DNA from: Azophilus sp026709365 | GTDB lineage: Bacteria > Pseudomonadota > Gammaproteobacteria > Pseudomonadales > Azotimanducaceae | DNA length: 64,000 nucleotides | Direction of reading: 5' to 3' | Assembly (NCBI GenBank): GCA_965200175.1 | Contig: OZ241345.1 | Span: 1,922,001-1,986,000 of the forward strand | Shown here: positions 17,970-26,928 of the stretch, one piece after another | How positions within the stretch are numbered: position 1 is the stretch's first letter | Layout of the letters: each line of letters starts with the position of its first letter | The notes under the pieces: model-generated | What the model was told of the DNA's origin: nothing | What the model saw: only the letters and a program-made list of their open reading frames with translations | The model's database searches: none | Translations under genes and position numbers: made by a program

Positions 17970-19022
17970 CTACTGATTGCAATCGAAGCCTTGAGAAGAC
18001 ATCCTGCGCCTTATGGACTCCCTAGTCCAGTGTCCTGGCGCGGATGAACTCGGCTCAGGAAAAAGGCTTCTCAGCATTTGCAATCCACCGTTGTCATATT
18101 CCCCAAGCGAAGCCTCGCTCCCCACGCCGACAAGCCAGTTGGTCCAATATGCACTCTCGCTGAGAGTGCCTTCAGTCACTACAAAAGGGTATGCTTGAAA
18201 CCGAGCCGATACCAAGTCGGCAAAGTACTCATGATGATTTTGAGCTCCGTATGCATCCTCGTTTCTGTTGTGGTTCTCGTTTCTCCACCGTCCAGAATCA
18301 TTAACAAGAGCGGCATCAGGACAGGATTCACCACCATTCAAGCATCTATGCGGCCTGACCACCTTGTCGTTCATGGCTTGCTTGTACGCCTCAATGACGC
18401 AGGAATTGCTAAATCCAGATGTCGAAAGCGCAGGGGGCTTCACAACCTTGTCGTGGTAGGCGTGCGCCAGTTCATGAATGATTACTCTTCGATCCTCAAA
18501 CGACCTCCCCGCAGCAGTGTAGTCCTGCCGCACAGGCAACATCACCATCGCCCTGAACCCTGCGAGCTTTGCGTAGCAAGGGCCTGCCCAAATCCCCTGC
18601 CCATCGCAAGTAAGCCCCTTTCTTGAAGTTCCATCAAAGTCACTTGGGGAAAGATATATCTCAGGCGGGATGTCAACGGACCTCAATCCGCGAACGAGAA
18701 GCTGATACGCGGGCCTGCCTTGGGCTATCTCGTTGATCGCGCTCTCCAACGTCCAAATGAACTTGATCAAGTCCTTCTCGTACCCGTCCTCAAAGTCCGG
18801 CGAAACCCAAACGGTGAAGCCCTTAACCACCAGCTTGTCCCTCGGGCAGGACTCGTCGGCGCTGGGAAGGTTGCAGCCTTCAAACGGATGCGCGCCGGAG
18901 TACGGTATGGGTCCGTCGGCGCGGAAGGGAAGCTCGAGGCTGACGGGGGAGTGGGCTTGGGCCAGCGAAGCGGACATGGCCAGGGAGATGAGGAGAAGCT
19001 GAACCTGCTTGAGAGCCTTCAT
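17970..19022 (-). CDS. Secreted zinc metalloprotease-like protein (HExxH)
   Basis: 350 residues. MKALKQVQLLLISLAMSASL ending in AQA-HS is a standard signal peptide with cleavage near residue 23. The zinc site is IIHELAHAYHDK (about 182-193), followed about 70 residues later by NHHEYFADLVSARF, whose Glu can be the third ligand. This gives a gluzincin arrangement similar to lethal-factor-type peptidases. Several Cys suggest disulfides. It is convergent with the Cys-rich gene. A role in degrading host or competitor proteins is inferred only from secretion and the motif. Confidence 0.7.
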   Translation of the reverse strand: MKALKQVQLLLISLAMSASLAQAHSPVSLELPFRADGPIPYSGAHPFEGCNLPSADESCPRDKLVVKGFTVWVSPDFEDGYEKDLIKFIWTLESAINEIAQGRPAYQLLVRGLRSVDIPPEIYLSPSDFDGTSRKGLTCDGQGIWAGPCYAKLAGFRAMVMLPVRQDYTAAGRSFEDRRVIIHELAHAYHDKVVKPPALSTSGFSNSCVIEAYKQAMNDKVVRPHRCLNGGESCPDAALVNDSGRWRNENHNRNEDAYGAQNHHEYFADLVSARFQAYPFVVTEGTLSESAYWTNWLVGVGSEASLGEYDNGGLQMLRSLFPEPSSSAPGHWTRESIRRRMSSQGFDCNQ

Positions 19023-19292
19023 AAGTGAACCCCGCGCATTGGCTGATTGGATGAAGCCATTACACCAGATGCCATCAAAATTTTCACCGCCTGCCGGATT
19101 GCTGCAAGCGCCTCTCGCCGGGACTTGGCCGAACGGCCTGCGGGAGCCTCCCGCAGGGCGTCGAACTGGCGCCGGGTGTTGGGGGAGCGCCGTTCGCGGG
19201 CCACCCCCTCCGCCCGGGTCCGGACGGGGTGGGGCGCCGGCCGCGATGCCCGCCGACGCCCCTTCCCCCGCCCGTCCGCAGGCGGCGCCGAG
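19023..19292. other. Short intergenic stretch, no supported gene
   Basis: About 270 bases between the protease start and the end of the ClpP-ATPase gene. Only arginine/proline-rich out-of-frame reading is possible here. No terminator or repeat is identified. Confidence 0.4.
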
Positions 19293-21848
19293 CTACTGCC
19301 CCGACGCGGCCTTCGGCTCCGTTGCGACCGGCTCGCCGGAGGGGCCGCGCCCGGGGACGCGGGCCGCCGCCCCGGGACCCGGAGCCGTTCGCCGGCCTGC
19401 GGCCAGGGGTCCTCTGGCGGGCGGCTCGGAAGGCTCGGCGCCCTCCGTGGCGTCGGCAGGCTCCGGCGCCCCGCCGCCGCCGGGGAGCATGTCGAGCTGC
19501 CTGCGCTCGAACCTCCCGTCCGCCAGGGCCGCGTAGCACTCGCCGGGCGCCATCGCCGCCGGCGGGCGCGTCCGGCTCAGGCTCATCCCGTTGGCGGCGA
19601 GCGGCGAGAGGGCGTCGACCAGCTGCAGGGAGTCGCGCTCGGAGGTGCGGAAGACCAGCTTGGTCGCCGTGTTGGTCAGCAGCACGTCCACGGCGTGCCA
19701 GCCCGCCTCCCCGGCCCCGGACTCCGAGAGCGCGTGGCGGATCGATGAGATCCCCTGGCAGGCCAGCGCGCAGACGCAGCCGAACGACCGGCAGGCGTCG
19801 AGGAACGACTGCTCCCCGTGCCGGGCCGAGGCGGTGGCGAAGCGGTGGAACTCGTCGGCGACGTAGGCGGCCAGCGGCATCCCCTGGCCCCCCGCCCGCC
19901 GGGCCGGGCTGTCGAGCACCGCCTCGAAGAACGCCGCCTTGAGCGCCCGGGCGACGATCGTCCCGCCGCCGTCGGGCTGGTGGACGAGCACGGTCGGCCC
20001 GCCCCTCCCGTCGACCAGGGCGGGCAGGTCGAGGGCCGCGCCGTCCTCCCCCGCGCCGGGCTCCACGCCGAACGACAGCCCCCGGTCCACGCCGGGCGCG
20101 GCGAGGTGGGCCAGGCTGGCCGCCGCGTGGCCCGCGACGCCCATGTACTGGGTGGCCCCCTCGGAGGCCATGGCGCAGGCGTCCGCCGCCCGACGGGCGG
20201 CCTCGCGCTCCTCGCCGCTCAGTCCCGGCTGCGCCCCGACGTCCGCAGCCAGGCGGGCGGCAACGACCGAGGACGCCGGCTCGGGGAAGCCCGCCTCGAA
20301 CGGCGCCGGCCCCTCCGTCCGCCCGCCGGAGGGCCAGAACGCCTCCTGAAGCAGCCAGGCCGCGGCGGCGACCGCGTTCAGGCCGGGCAGGCCGTCGCCG
20401 GACGGGCGGCAAGCCTCGTGGAACCGGCTCTCAACGGCCCTGCTGCGCAGGGACAGCTGCCACTCGCGCCCCTTGGGGGGCTGGGGGCGCTTCGGCGCGC
20501 GCCCCCCGCCGAGCACCTTGGCCAGGGCGCGGCGGTCCCTCTCAAGCTCCTCGGCCCACTCCCGCACGGCCGCCGCCTCCGGGTCGGCGGGTCGGCTCTC
20601 CGGGCGACGGCGCATGAGCGTGAGGGCCAGCGCAAGGACGGTCACCGCCAAGCGGGCGCCCTCGCGCGGCCAGTAGGGCTCCCGCGCCGCCGGCGGGCGC
20701 CCGGCGAGGGACGCCAGCCCCTCGTCGGCGGCGAGCTCCGAGCAGCGGACGAGCATCGCCGTGGCGGCCGTCAGCACCCGGCCCGCCTCCACGTCGGCGC
20801 GCAGCGCGGCCTCGCCGCCGCCCATGACCCGGAACCCCCGCAGCGCCCGCGCGTCGAGCGCCCGCACCGCCACGCCCGGAGCCGCCGCCGCCCGCAGGCG
20901 GCCGAGCAGCTCGCGCTTCGGGTCGATGACCAGCGCGCAGGCCAGCCGCCCCGGCGTCCGCGCGAGGGCGGCGGCGAGCGGCAGGACGCCCGAGGCGGTC
21001 TTGCCCGAACCGCTCTCGCCCAGCACCAGGACGTGCCGGCGAAGCTGCGCCTCCTCCACCATCCCGCCCGGATGCAGCGCCCGCCACTCCGGCACCTCCA
21101 GCGCCGGGCCGCGCGCGGGCGCCTCCCCGCCGCCCGCCCCGCCGGGCGGCAGAACCCGGTCGATCAGGCCAAGCTCGAGCGCAAGGACCGGCGAGATGAA
21201 CGCGTCGAGCTCGAACAGCCGCCCCAGAAGCCCCGCGACGGGCTCGGGGTCGCCCGACCCCCGGCACTCGGCGAGCAGGGCGCGCAGCCGCCCCAAGGCC
21301 TCGGCCGGGCCGCCGTCCGGCGTCCCGGCAAGGCGCGCCAGCACCATCGGGTCCATGCCCGCCAGGCGTTCGGCGGCTTCCCCGGCGGACCCCTCCGGCG
21401 GGGCGGCGCGCAGCGAGCGCTCGGCGAGCTCCCGGACCAGGAGGCGGTCCGTCTCGGCCAGCGAGCCGCCCAGCGCCTCGGCCGCGCGGGCGGTCACCGA
21501 GGGAAGCTGCTGCAGGCGCGCCCCGTGGTAGAGGAGCTCGGCGCGCGCCGACGCCTCCCGGACCGCGCCGAGCGAGGCCAGCAGGGCCGCCGCGCTCGCC
21601 GCCCGGATGGGCACCCGCGTCACCACGCGCACCCCCTCCCGGCCCAGCCGGGCGAAGGCGTCGGCCAGGTGCCGCATCGCGGAGATCGCCCCGCCGTCGG
21701 AGGTGATCTCGACGGCCACCTCGCCGTAGAACGCCTCGCCCGCAAGCCGGCCGAGGTCCACGGCCGCCAGGACGGCCCCCTCGTCGGTGATCGGCCCGCA
21801 GATGGACAGCGTCGCGGTCCGGCGGCCCTGCAGTGTTCTCGTTTCCAT
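19293..21848 (-). CDS. ClpP-like serine protease fused to VirD4/TraG-like ATPase
   Basis: 851 residues from ATG 21848, chosen for its GGAGGG site; the frame runs further upstream without support. Residues 10-235 match a ClpP fold: SDGGAISAMRHLADAF (50-65), catalytic Ser85 in RAASAAALLASLGAV, His108 in ELLYHGARL, and Asp215 in LDAFISPVLALELGLIDRVL, which mirrors the ClpP DRFLSAEEAVEYGLVD block. Residues 265-750 form a VirD4/TraG-type ATPase: Walker A GESGSGKT (277-284), VIDPKREL, Walker B YVADEFHRF (662-670), ALACQGISSIRHAL and NTATKLVFRTSERDS. No membrane helix is seen. The complete triad argues for an active protease. Neighbours give no conjugation operon. Function unknown; a DNA- or protein-pumping protease machine is an inference. 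Confidence 0.75.
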   Translation of the reverse strand: METRTLQGRRTATLSICGPITDEGAVLAAVDLGRLAGEAFYGEVAVEITSDGGAISAMRHLADAFARLGREGVRVVTRVPIRAASAAALLASLGAVREASARAELLYHGARLQQLPSVTARAAEALGGSLAETDRLLVRELAERSLRAAPPEGSAGEAAERLAGMDPMVLARLAGTPDGGPAEALGRLRALLAECRGSGDPEPVAGLLGRLFELDAFISPVLALELGLIDRVLPPGGAGGGEAPARGPALEVPEWRALHPGGMVEEAQLRRHVLVLGESGSGKTASGVLPLAAALARTPGRLACALVIDPKRELLGRLRAAAAPGVAVRALDARALRGFRVMGGGEAALRADVEAGRVLTAATAMLVRCSELAADEGLASLAGRPPAAREPYWPREGARLAVTVLALALTLMRRRPESRPADPEAAAVREWAEELERDRRALAKVLGGGRAPKRPQPPKGREWQLSLRSRAVESRFHEACRPSGDGLPGLNAVAAAAWLLQEAFWPSGGRTEGPAPFEAGFPEPASSVVAARLAADVGAQPGLSGEEREAARRAADACAMASEGATQYMGVAGHAAASLAHLAAPGVDRGLSFGVEPGAGEDGAALDLPALVDGRGGPTVLVHQPDGGGTIVARALKAAFFEAVLDSPARRAGGQGMPLAAYVADEFHRFATASARHGEQSFLDACRSFGCVCALACQGISSIRHALSESGAGEAGWHAVDVLLTNTATKLVFRTSERDSLQLVDALSPLAANGMSLSRTRPPAAMAPGECYAALADGRFERRQLDMLPGGGGAPEPADATEGAEPSEPPARGPLAAGRRTAPGPGAAARVPGRGPSGEPVATEPKAASGQ

Positions 21849-22196
21849 GTCTCGCCCTCCAAGGCTTGAGGAGGGCGCCGGCTCGGCGCCGCGCGGGCCA
21901 GGGGCGGAGGGCGTGGCATTCGGGGCGCGGGCGTTGACGCGGAGCGTCCGCCGCGCCCATAATGGCGGTCTGACACCGGGGGCCCAATCCCCTGGTTCGG
22001 GCGGCGCCGGTCGCCGTGGCATCGGCGGCCGGCGCCCCATTCAAATGGTTTCCGATCGCGCCCCTCGCTGGGGGCGGCTCCTCCCGAATCCGGCCAGGCC
22101 CAGTCCGGGGACCAAGGGGCTTGGGGCGGCGACGGGGCGCGGATTCTACCACATCGGGCCTCACGACCCCAAACTTGGGTGCGGGAGCGGCGGCCC

Positions 22197-23414
22197 CTAG
22201 TGTTCCGTCGCTCAAATAAGTTGACAACAAAGTTGGGTCGGCGCATGATGCCCAGCGGTGCCGCAACAGAGATCGGGCATGGGACGACCGACATCCCCTC
22301 TGGAGCTCACGGCGCCGCAGCGCGAGGCGCTGGAGGCGGTGGTTCAGAGGCCGACCGCGGCGCACCGTGACCACCGGCGCGCGGCGATCCTGCTCAGGCG
22401 CGCCGACGGGCTCAGCCAGGCCGCCACCGCGCGGGCGCTGGGCGTGAGCAGGCCGTCGGTGGTCAAGTGGGAGCGCCGCTTCCGCGAGGCGGGGATGGCC
22501 GGCCTTGCGGACGCCGGGGGGCGGGGGCGCAGGCCGAGCATCGCCCCGGAGGTGCGCGAGCGGATCATCCTCGGGGCCACCCGGCCGCCGCCGAACCGGA
22601 CGCGCTGGTCGGTGCGCAGCATGGCCGAGGCGGCCGGGGTGTCCAAGGACACGGTGCGGCGGCTGTGGCGGGCCAACGACATCAAGCCGCACGTGACGCG
22701 CACGTTCAAGCTGTCCAACGACCCGCGCTTCGAGGCGAAGTTCTGGGACGTGGCCGGCCTGTACCTGGACCCGCCGGAGCGGGGGCTGGTGCTGTGCTGC
22801 GACGAGAAGAGCCAGTGCCAGGCGCTGGAGCGCACACAGCCCGGCTTCCCCGTCATGCGCGGCCACAGCGCCACCCGCACCCACGACTACAGGCGCCACG
22901 GCACCGTGACCCTGTTCGCGGCGCTGTCGTACCTGGACGGCAAGATCATCAGCCGGACCGCCGCCCGCCACACCCACCGGCAGTGGCTCGACTTCCTCCG
23001 CCACCTCAACCGGGAAGTCCCCGGCGGCGTGTGCCTGCACCTGATCGTCGACAACTACGCCACCCACAAGCACGCCAAGGTCAGGTCCTGGATCGACTGG
23101 CACAACCGGCGCCACCGCAAGGCGCACGGCGTGGACCGCATCGCCTGCCACTTCACGCCCACGTCGAGATCCTGGATGAACCTCGTCGAGCGGTTCTTCC
23201 GCGACCTCACCGTGGACGTCGTGCGCGACGGCAGCTTCGCCAGCGTCGCCGACTTGGCCAAGGCCATCGACGCCTACCTCGCCGAGCACAACCTCAACCC
23301 CAAGCGCTATGTCTGGCGCAAGTCCGGCGAGGAGATCCTAGCCAGCATCCAGCGCGCCGGGCAGGCCTTGGCCAAAGCAACGAATGACAACTAATTTAAG
23401 CGCCACTACACTAG
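22197..23414. mobile_element. IS630-family insertion sequence
   Basis: Imperfect inverted ends start CTAGTGTTCCGTCGCTC at 22197 and, on the complement, CTAGTGTAGTGGCGCTTA ending at 23414. The TA dinucleotides at 22198 and 23412 are the expected IS630 target duplication. One transposase gene is inside. Its ends are related to those of the small element at 49162-49506. Confidence 0.85.
22279..23394 (+). CDS. IS630-family transposase
   Basis: 371 residues from ATG 22279; an upstream GTG at 22258 is possible. The N-terminus has two helix-turn-helix units (GLSQAATARALGVSRPSVVK, then GVSKDTVRRLW). The DDE catalytic core follows: GLVLCCDEKSQCQALERTQP, LHLIVDNYATHKHAKV and FTPTSRSWMNLVERFFRDLT, the classic IS630 DDE/DDD motifs. 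The gene appears intact and could act on related ends elsewhere in the window. Confidence 0.9.
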   Translation: MGRPTSPLELTAPQREALEAVVQRPTAAHRDHRRAAILLRRADGLSQAATARALGVSRPSVVKWERRFREAGMAGLADAGGRGRRPSIAPEVRERIILGATRPPPNRTRWSVRSMAEAAGVSKDTVRRLWRANDIKPHVTRTFKLSNDPRFEAKFWDVAGLYLDPPERGLVLCCDEKSQCQALERTQPGFPVMRGHSATRTHDYRRHGTVTLFAALSYLDGKIISRTAARHTHRQWLDFLRHLNREVPGGVCLHLIVDNYATHKHAKVRSWIDWHNRRHRKAHGVDRIACHFTPTSRSWMNLVERFFRDLTVDVVRDGSFASVADLAKAIDAYLAEHNLNPKRYVWRKSGEEILASIQRAGQALAKATNDN

Positions 23415-23514
23415 GGGGCGTGTCGCTAAGGGCGAAACGCCGACTGTGTTAACCTATGACTTCATTCGCTTTCGGCAGTCCGCCCGCCCTCGGCCAACGA
23501 CATTGGAGAACTAA

Positions 23515-23868
23515 ATGAAAAAAACCATCCTGGCCGCTTTGCTCGCGTTCGTTGGCGTAGCGCTCGGCGGCTGCACGGCAACCGGCGCGGGGCACCGTCC
23601 GATTGTTGACGGGAGCGACCCCGCCAAGTACGAGTCGGACCTCGCGGCTTGCCAGCGGCTTGCCCGGCAACGCGGTTACGTGAACGCGGAAACCGGGACA
23701 ATCACCGGGGCCAGCGCGGCGGTCGGCGGGGTCTTCGACGGCGTTGACGGCGCGGTGCGCGGTGCGGTGGCTGGCGGCGGCGCATCCGCGGTTCACACGG
23801 TCCAGCAGCGCAGGGGGATCGTCATCAACTGCATGCGGGGAAGAGGCCACAAGGTCGTCGAGTACTGA
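23515..23868 (+). CDS. Glycine-rich outer-membrane lipoprotein
   Basis: 117 residues. Signal peptide MKKTILAALLAFVGVALGGC with lipobox LGGC, so lipidation at Cys20 is expected. The body has ASAAVGGVFDGVDGAVRGAVAG, a glycine-zipper-like segment seen in small envelope lipoproteins. Two further Cys occur, in AACQ and NCMR. GGAGAACTAA lies just upstream of the start. It stands alone beside IS630. Exact role unknown. Confidence 0.7.
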   Translation: MKKTILAALLAFVGVALGGCTATGAGHRPIVDGSDPAKYESDLAACQRLARQRGYVNAETGTITGASAAVGGVFDGVDGAVRGAVAGGGASAVHTVQQRRGIVINCMRGRGHKVVEY

Positions 23869-23939
23869 GGTCGGGGCCGCAGGAACCACGGGTGCCGCCG
23901 CCGCTTGAGGGCGTTTGATCGATGACGCAGATGGCCCCC

Positions 23940-24100
23940 GTTACGCGTGGAGTAGCGTGAAGTCGTCGGGCGTCCCAACGCCCCTGTCTTGCTGCGGGGC
24001 CGATTGGTGGACGCCGAAATTGGGGCACATGGTATGGGCGCGGACGGGAGCGTCGTACCCCAGCACCGAACGGTCGGAATCGATCTGGTTCGTCGTGCCT
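23940..24100 (-). pseudogene. Decayed N-terminal fragment of an A2-type gene
   Basis: On the minus strand this reads TMCPNFGVHQSAP followed by GVGTPDDFTLL, matching A2 CPNFGIHYSAP...GVEAPDDERYL codon by codon. DNA identity is clear over about 90 bases and then lost. It shows that a further A-family gene once lay here in the same orientation as A2. Confidence 0.65.
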
Positions 24101-24332
24101 GCGGGGGAAACGCCGAGCGCTCGGCCTTGAGGTGACTGCTTCGCAAGGATTTCAGCCATTTGGCGACATTTTCTTGCAATGGCCAGTGGGCTGAAAGCCC
24201 CCGTCAAGGCATTGGGCTGTCGTTGCCGCCCTGCCGCATGGGAGACGACCGAGTGCGCGAATCTTGGTCCGGCGCACGGAAATAGGAATCAAGTGCGGAC
24301 TTGAGGCTGATCCTTTTCGTTCGTTTCGGTCG

Positions 24333-24364
24333 TTGACAAAAAAATGTTCAACCTGTGGTATAAC
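24333..24364 (+). promoter_or_regulatory. Promoter for the 77-residue gene at 24396
   Basis: TTGACA at 24333 and an extended -10 TGGTATAAC at 24356-24364, with a 20-base spacer. The spacer is long, but the TGn extension compensates. A strong AAGGAGG site follows at 24379 before the ATG at 24396. Confidence 0.55.
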
Positions 24365-24395
24365 TCGCGAGTCGGTACAAGGAGGCAGACTGGCA

Positions 24396-24629
24396 ATGAG
24401 TCAACGAAACTCTCGAACCATGGAGGTTCACGTCACGAAGGACATGGGATGCTACACGGTTTTCGACGCGTTTGCGGATGTCTTCACGCCCCCGGAAAAC
24501 CTCTCGCTGCACCGTGCCGAGTGGGGCTACGAGGCGCGGGTTGGCGATGCGATGCGCATCCGTCACGATGTCGAGAGTGCTGCGCGGGCACTTGGCCTAG
24601 AGCATGGGCTAATCCACGGGGGGCGATAG
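24396..24629 (+). CDS. Small uncharacterised protein
   Basis: 77 residues. The start is fixed by AAGGAGG ten bases upstream and by the promoter before it. The sequence (DMGCYTVFDAFADVFTPPEN, then GDAMRIRHDVESAARALGLE) has no membrane segment or known motif. The gene has one of the clearest expression signals in the region, so it is probably real. It may form a unit with the DUF2335-like membrane protein that follows. Confidence 0.5.
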   Translation: MSQRNSRTMEVHVTKDMGCYTVFDAFADVFTPPENLSLHRAEWGYEARVGDAMRIRHDVESAARALGLEHGLIHGGR

Positions 24630-24714
24630 CAGCACGCCTCCCGACGACCTCATTGCTGAACCATATCGCGGTTCGACCGATCCACAGAATGAGTCCAGCA
24701 GGGACGCCCCCCGG

Positions 24715-25182
24715 TTGGTCGGAGCCGAGGGTTCAAGGTCTGAGTTGGAAGTTAAATCTGATGACTCTGAACTCGCCCAGGCCATTGTCGCCGCTGTCGC
24801 GGCTGTACTGTCTGAAGAGCAGAAGTCCAATCTGGTTCAAACGCTCTCCATTAGTCGGTCCTTCTCAGGCCCGTTGCCTCATCCAGATGATTTTGAGCGG
24901 TACAACCAAGTGGCTCCAGATGCGGCCAACCGCATACTTGCCATGGCCGAGAAGGAGCAGCAAATCCGAGCGGATGCCCAAGTAGGGGCAATTCGAAACG
25001 ATGGCAAAAGGATAAACGGAGCCATCGCCATGGGAATAGCTCTGATCGGAGTGGCTGGACTGGCGACTTGGTTCAACCATCCGATCATAGCGTTGCCATT
25101 AGGGCTTGTCGGCATGGTGACTGTATTGATCCGACAATTGCTGGAGGCGGCGGAACGATACCGCCGAAAGGGTAAAGGGTAA
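24715..25182 (+). CDS. DUF2335-like small membrane protein
   Basis: 155 residues from TTG 24715; the frame is open from 24613, so the start is uncertain and no ATG is available. FSGPLPHPDDFERYNQVAPD and RILAMAEKEQQIRAD (about 50-88) match the DUF2335 pattern. Two hydrophobic segments (about 102-118 and 122-142) form a hairpin before a basic tail. This family is often found in accessory regions and prophages; its function is unknown. It follows the 77-residue gene by 85 bases. Confidence 0.6.
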   Translation: MVGAEGSRSELEVKSDDSELAQAIVAAVAAVLSEEQKSNLVQTLSISRSFSGPLPHPDDFERYNQVAPDAANRILAMAEKEQQIRADAQVGAIRNDGKRINGAIAMGIALIGVAGLATWFNHPIIALPLGLVGMVTVLIRQLLEAAERYRRKGKG

Positions 25183-25193
25183 GTGAGGTCTGA

Positions 25194-25690
25194 TTAAACG
25201 GATCGCACCCACCAGTAGTCGCATGACGGGTGCGCATCCGTCGGAGCGGAGCCCGCACCTAAGCGGAAGTCCCAAGCGTCCGTCCCGAAGTCCGCCGGGC
25301 TCTCTCCCGCCTGAGTGCTTGCCATGCCGACCTGCGGCCCGTATGGATGCTGGCCATGCGCCATTAGGCGCCTACATGTACATAGATCCCTGGACGGGGT
25401 GCGATCCACAGCCTTTTGTCCGCCAAGATACATAGACCTGAACGTTGGTCCTGTGTGCCAAAAACTGAAGTTGGCGGCTGTCCTGCCTTGGGGCCATCGA
25501 AGGGCAGGCGTCCGGATTGCGCGATTGGAGTTGAGCGTGAACTCGTTTCGGCAGCGCTTGCAGGCAATCTTGAACCCGTCGCCGTCCGTCCGCCCTGATG
25601 AAATAGCGCTCGCCGTCGGGCGCCTCAACGCCCCCGGCGGGACCGGGGCCGAACAGTGGATGCTAAAGTTCGGCGGGCACATGGCGTTGT
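25194..25690 (-). pseudogene. Decayed A2-type gene fragment
   Basis: On the minus strand, reading down from about 25690, the sequence gives AMCPPNFSIHCSAPVP, a DGDGFKIACKRC knuckle and ELTLNSNRAIR-like residues (FTLNSNRAIRTPA), aligned with A2 residues 74-130. The reading frame then drifts. It is fused upstream to a STAND gene tail, so it is a recombined relic rather than a gene with its own start. Confidence 0.65.
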
Positions 25691-25812
25691 GGGGGTTCTC
25701 GTTCAATTCCTTTCCTAGCCAAATCACGGCCCCTCTGATCGTCCCCCAGATTTGGCGTCAACCAAGCCCGCTTTTAACAGTCGGTGGCCGATAGGCTCTG
25801 CAGCCTGCCATG
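25691..25812 (-). pseudogene. 3' remnant of a second HEPN-STAND gene
   Basis: DNA here matches the last part of the STAND gene at 41780-41868. On the minus strand it reads RLQSLSATDC, a stop, KRAWLTPNLGDDQRGRDLARK, where the intact gene has RLQSLSATDCSRLAWLMLNL. It ends at KGIEREPPQ and passes directly into the A-type fragment. Most of the gene is gone. Confidence 0.65.
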
Positions 25813-26007
25813 TTCGCCAATGGCTGGCGGGGAACTGCCCGGAGGCGGCGAGGGCCCAAGGATGCGCATGCCCGTTGCCCTCGGCGAAAGAGATGAACGC
25901 ATCCTGGATCCCCCGGTCGCGGACCAACTCGCCACCACCATTCAGCGCCAGCGCGAGGACCGGGACGCCGTGTTTGCCGGCGACCCCTTCGGCCGAGAAC
26001 GGGCTGC
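25813..26007. other. Unassigned stretch
   Basis: About 200 bases beyond the STAND remnant. Short frames exist on both strands but none has a start signal or recognisable domain. It is probably part of the same decayed insertion. Confidence 0.3.
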
Positions 26008-26928
26008 TTAAGCAGGACCCTTGTCCAACCGATCATCTACGGCCAGCAGAGCCACCTCGACGAACGAAGGGGGAAGGGCATTTTTGCTCACTCTGCCCCG
26101 AAGGTATTCAGGGAACTGGTTCGGCAGATAGACCTCGCGCATCCAGCGCCGAAATTCCGGCAGCGCTGCATCGGGGTAGCAACTCGCCTCCTGGGGATTG
26201 GAAACGGATTGCGGAAACGACTCAGGGTAGCGGTGCTCGAACTTTTGGCTCTCGCCGAGCATCCTGGCAAGGCCGTTGCTTTGCCAATGAGCGGCCCAGC
26301 GCCGCCCCACGCTGATGTCCGGCACGAACTCCGGGCCGACTTGGGCGCCAGCTCGTATTAGCGTGACGACCACATCCGCGATTTCCTTGAAAACGCTGAA
26401 GTAGCCATGCGGGACGCGGTCATAGGCCAGAGAAACCCTGTCGTGGAACTGCTCCCAAGCGGACGGAAGGGGGATTCTCGGGTCGTAGCCAACCTGGGTG
26501 TATATGAATTCCTTGAAACTGGCTCTTGCCAGAAGGCGGTAGTTGCGCTGGGCCTTGTCATTGACGTTCTTCCCTGCCTCAAACGCATAGTACTCAAGGA
26601 CTGCCATGCAAACGAAATCGGGGTAGGCATGATGGTCCGTGCCGTCTTTTGCAATTGCTATGTAAGGAGCCATTGACTCCATCCCCTGCGACTTGAGAAT
26701 GTTCCGGATTCGGACGACCGGGCGCGCCACGTTGGCGCTCCACTGGTCTGAAAGATGCTGGATTGTGCTTCGTGCGACTCCACACATTCGCGCAAGTCCC
26801 CGGCCAGTGAGGTATGGGGTGCCGTCACTGAGCACGCCCATCCCGACGCCATCGACCTCCTTCTCCTTTTCGATTTTCAGGTTAAGCTCGTACTGTTTGG
26901 GGGTGGCCGAAAACCGTGTGCCTTTCAT
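26008..26928 (-). CDS. KilA-N/BstA-like phage-related protein
   Basis: 306 residues. Residues 30-60 (GTPYLTGRGLARMCGVARST, then IQHLSDQW) look like a KilA-N or winged-helix DNA-binding start. A helical middle (VCMAVLEYYAFEAGKNVNDK, then RASFKEFIYTQVGYDP) follows. A later block GYFSVFKEIADVVVTLI with PDISVGRRWAAHW is seen in phage and prophage proteins of this type. The overall plan resembles BstA abortive-infection proteins, but I cannot confirm homology by eye; a P63C-like phage regulator is an alternative. A repeated GGGGTGGCCGAAAAyCGT motif lies at its 5' end. Lower GC than the neighbours suggests transfer. Confidence 0.45.
   Translation of the reverse strand: MKGTRFSATPKQYELNLKIEKEKEVDGVGMGVLSDGTPYLTGRGLARMCGVARSTIQHLSDQWSANVARPVVRIRNILKSQGMESMAPYIAIAKDGTDHHAYPDFVCMAVLEYYAFEAGKNVNDKAQRNYRLLARASFKEFIYTQVGYDPRIPLPSAWEQFHDRVSLAYDRVPHGYFSVFKEIADVVVTLIRAGAQVGPEFVPDISVGRRWAAHWQSNGLARMLGESQKFEHRYPESFPQSVSNPQEASCYPDAALPEFRRWMREVYLPNQFPEYLRGRVSKNALPPSFVEVALLAVDDRLDKGPA

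Noticed and set aside
19818..21869. A 683-codon open frame opposite the ClpP-ATPase gene
   Set aside because: It is an Arg/Gly/Pro-rich antisense frame produced by high GC; the minus-strand gene has clear motifs and a ribosome-binding site.
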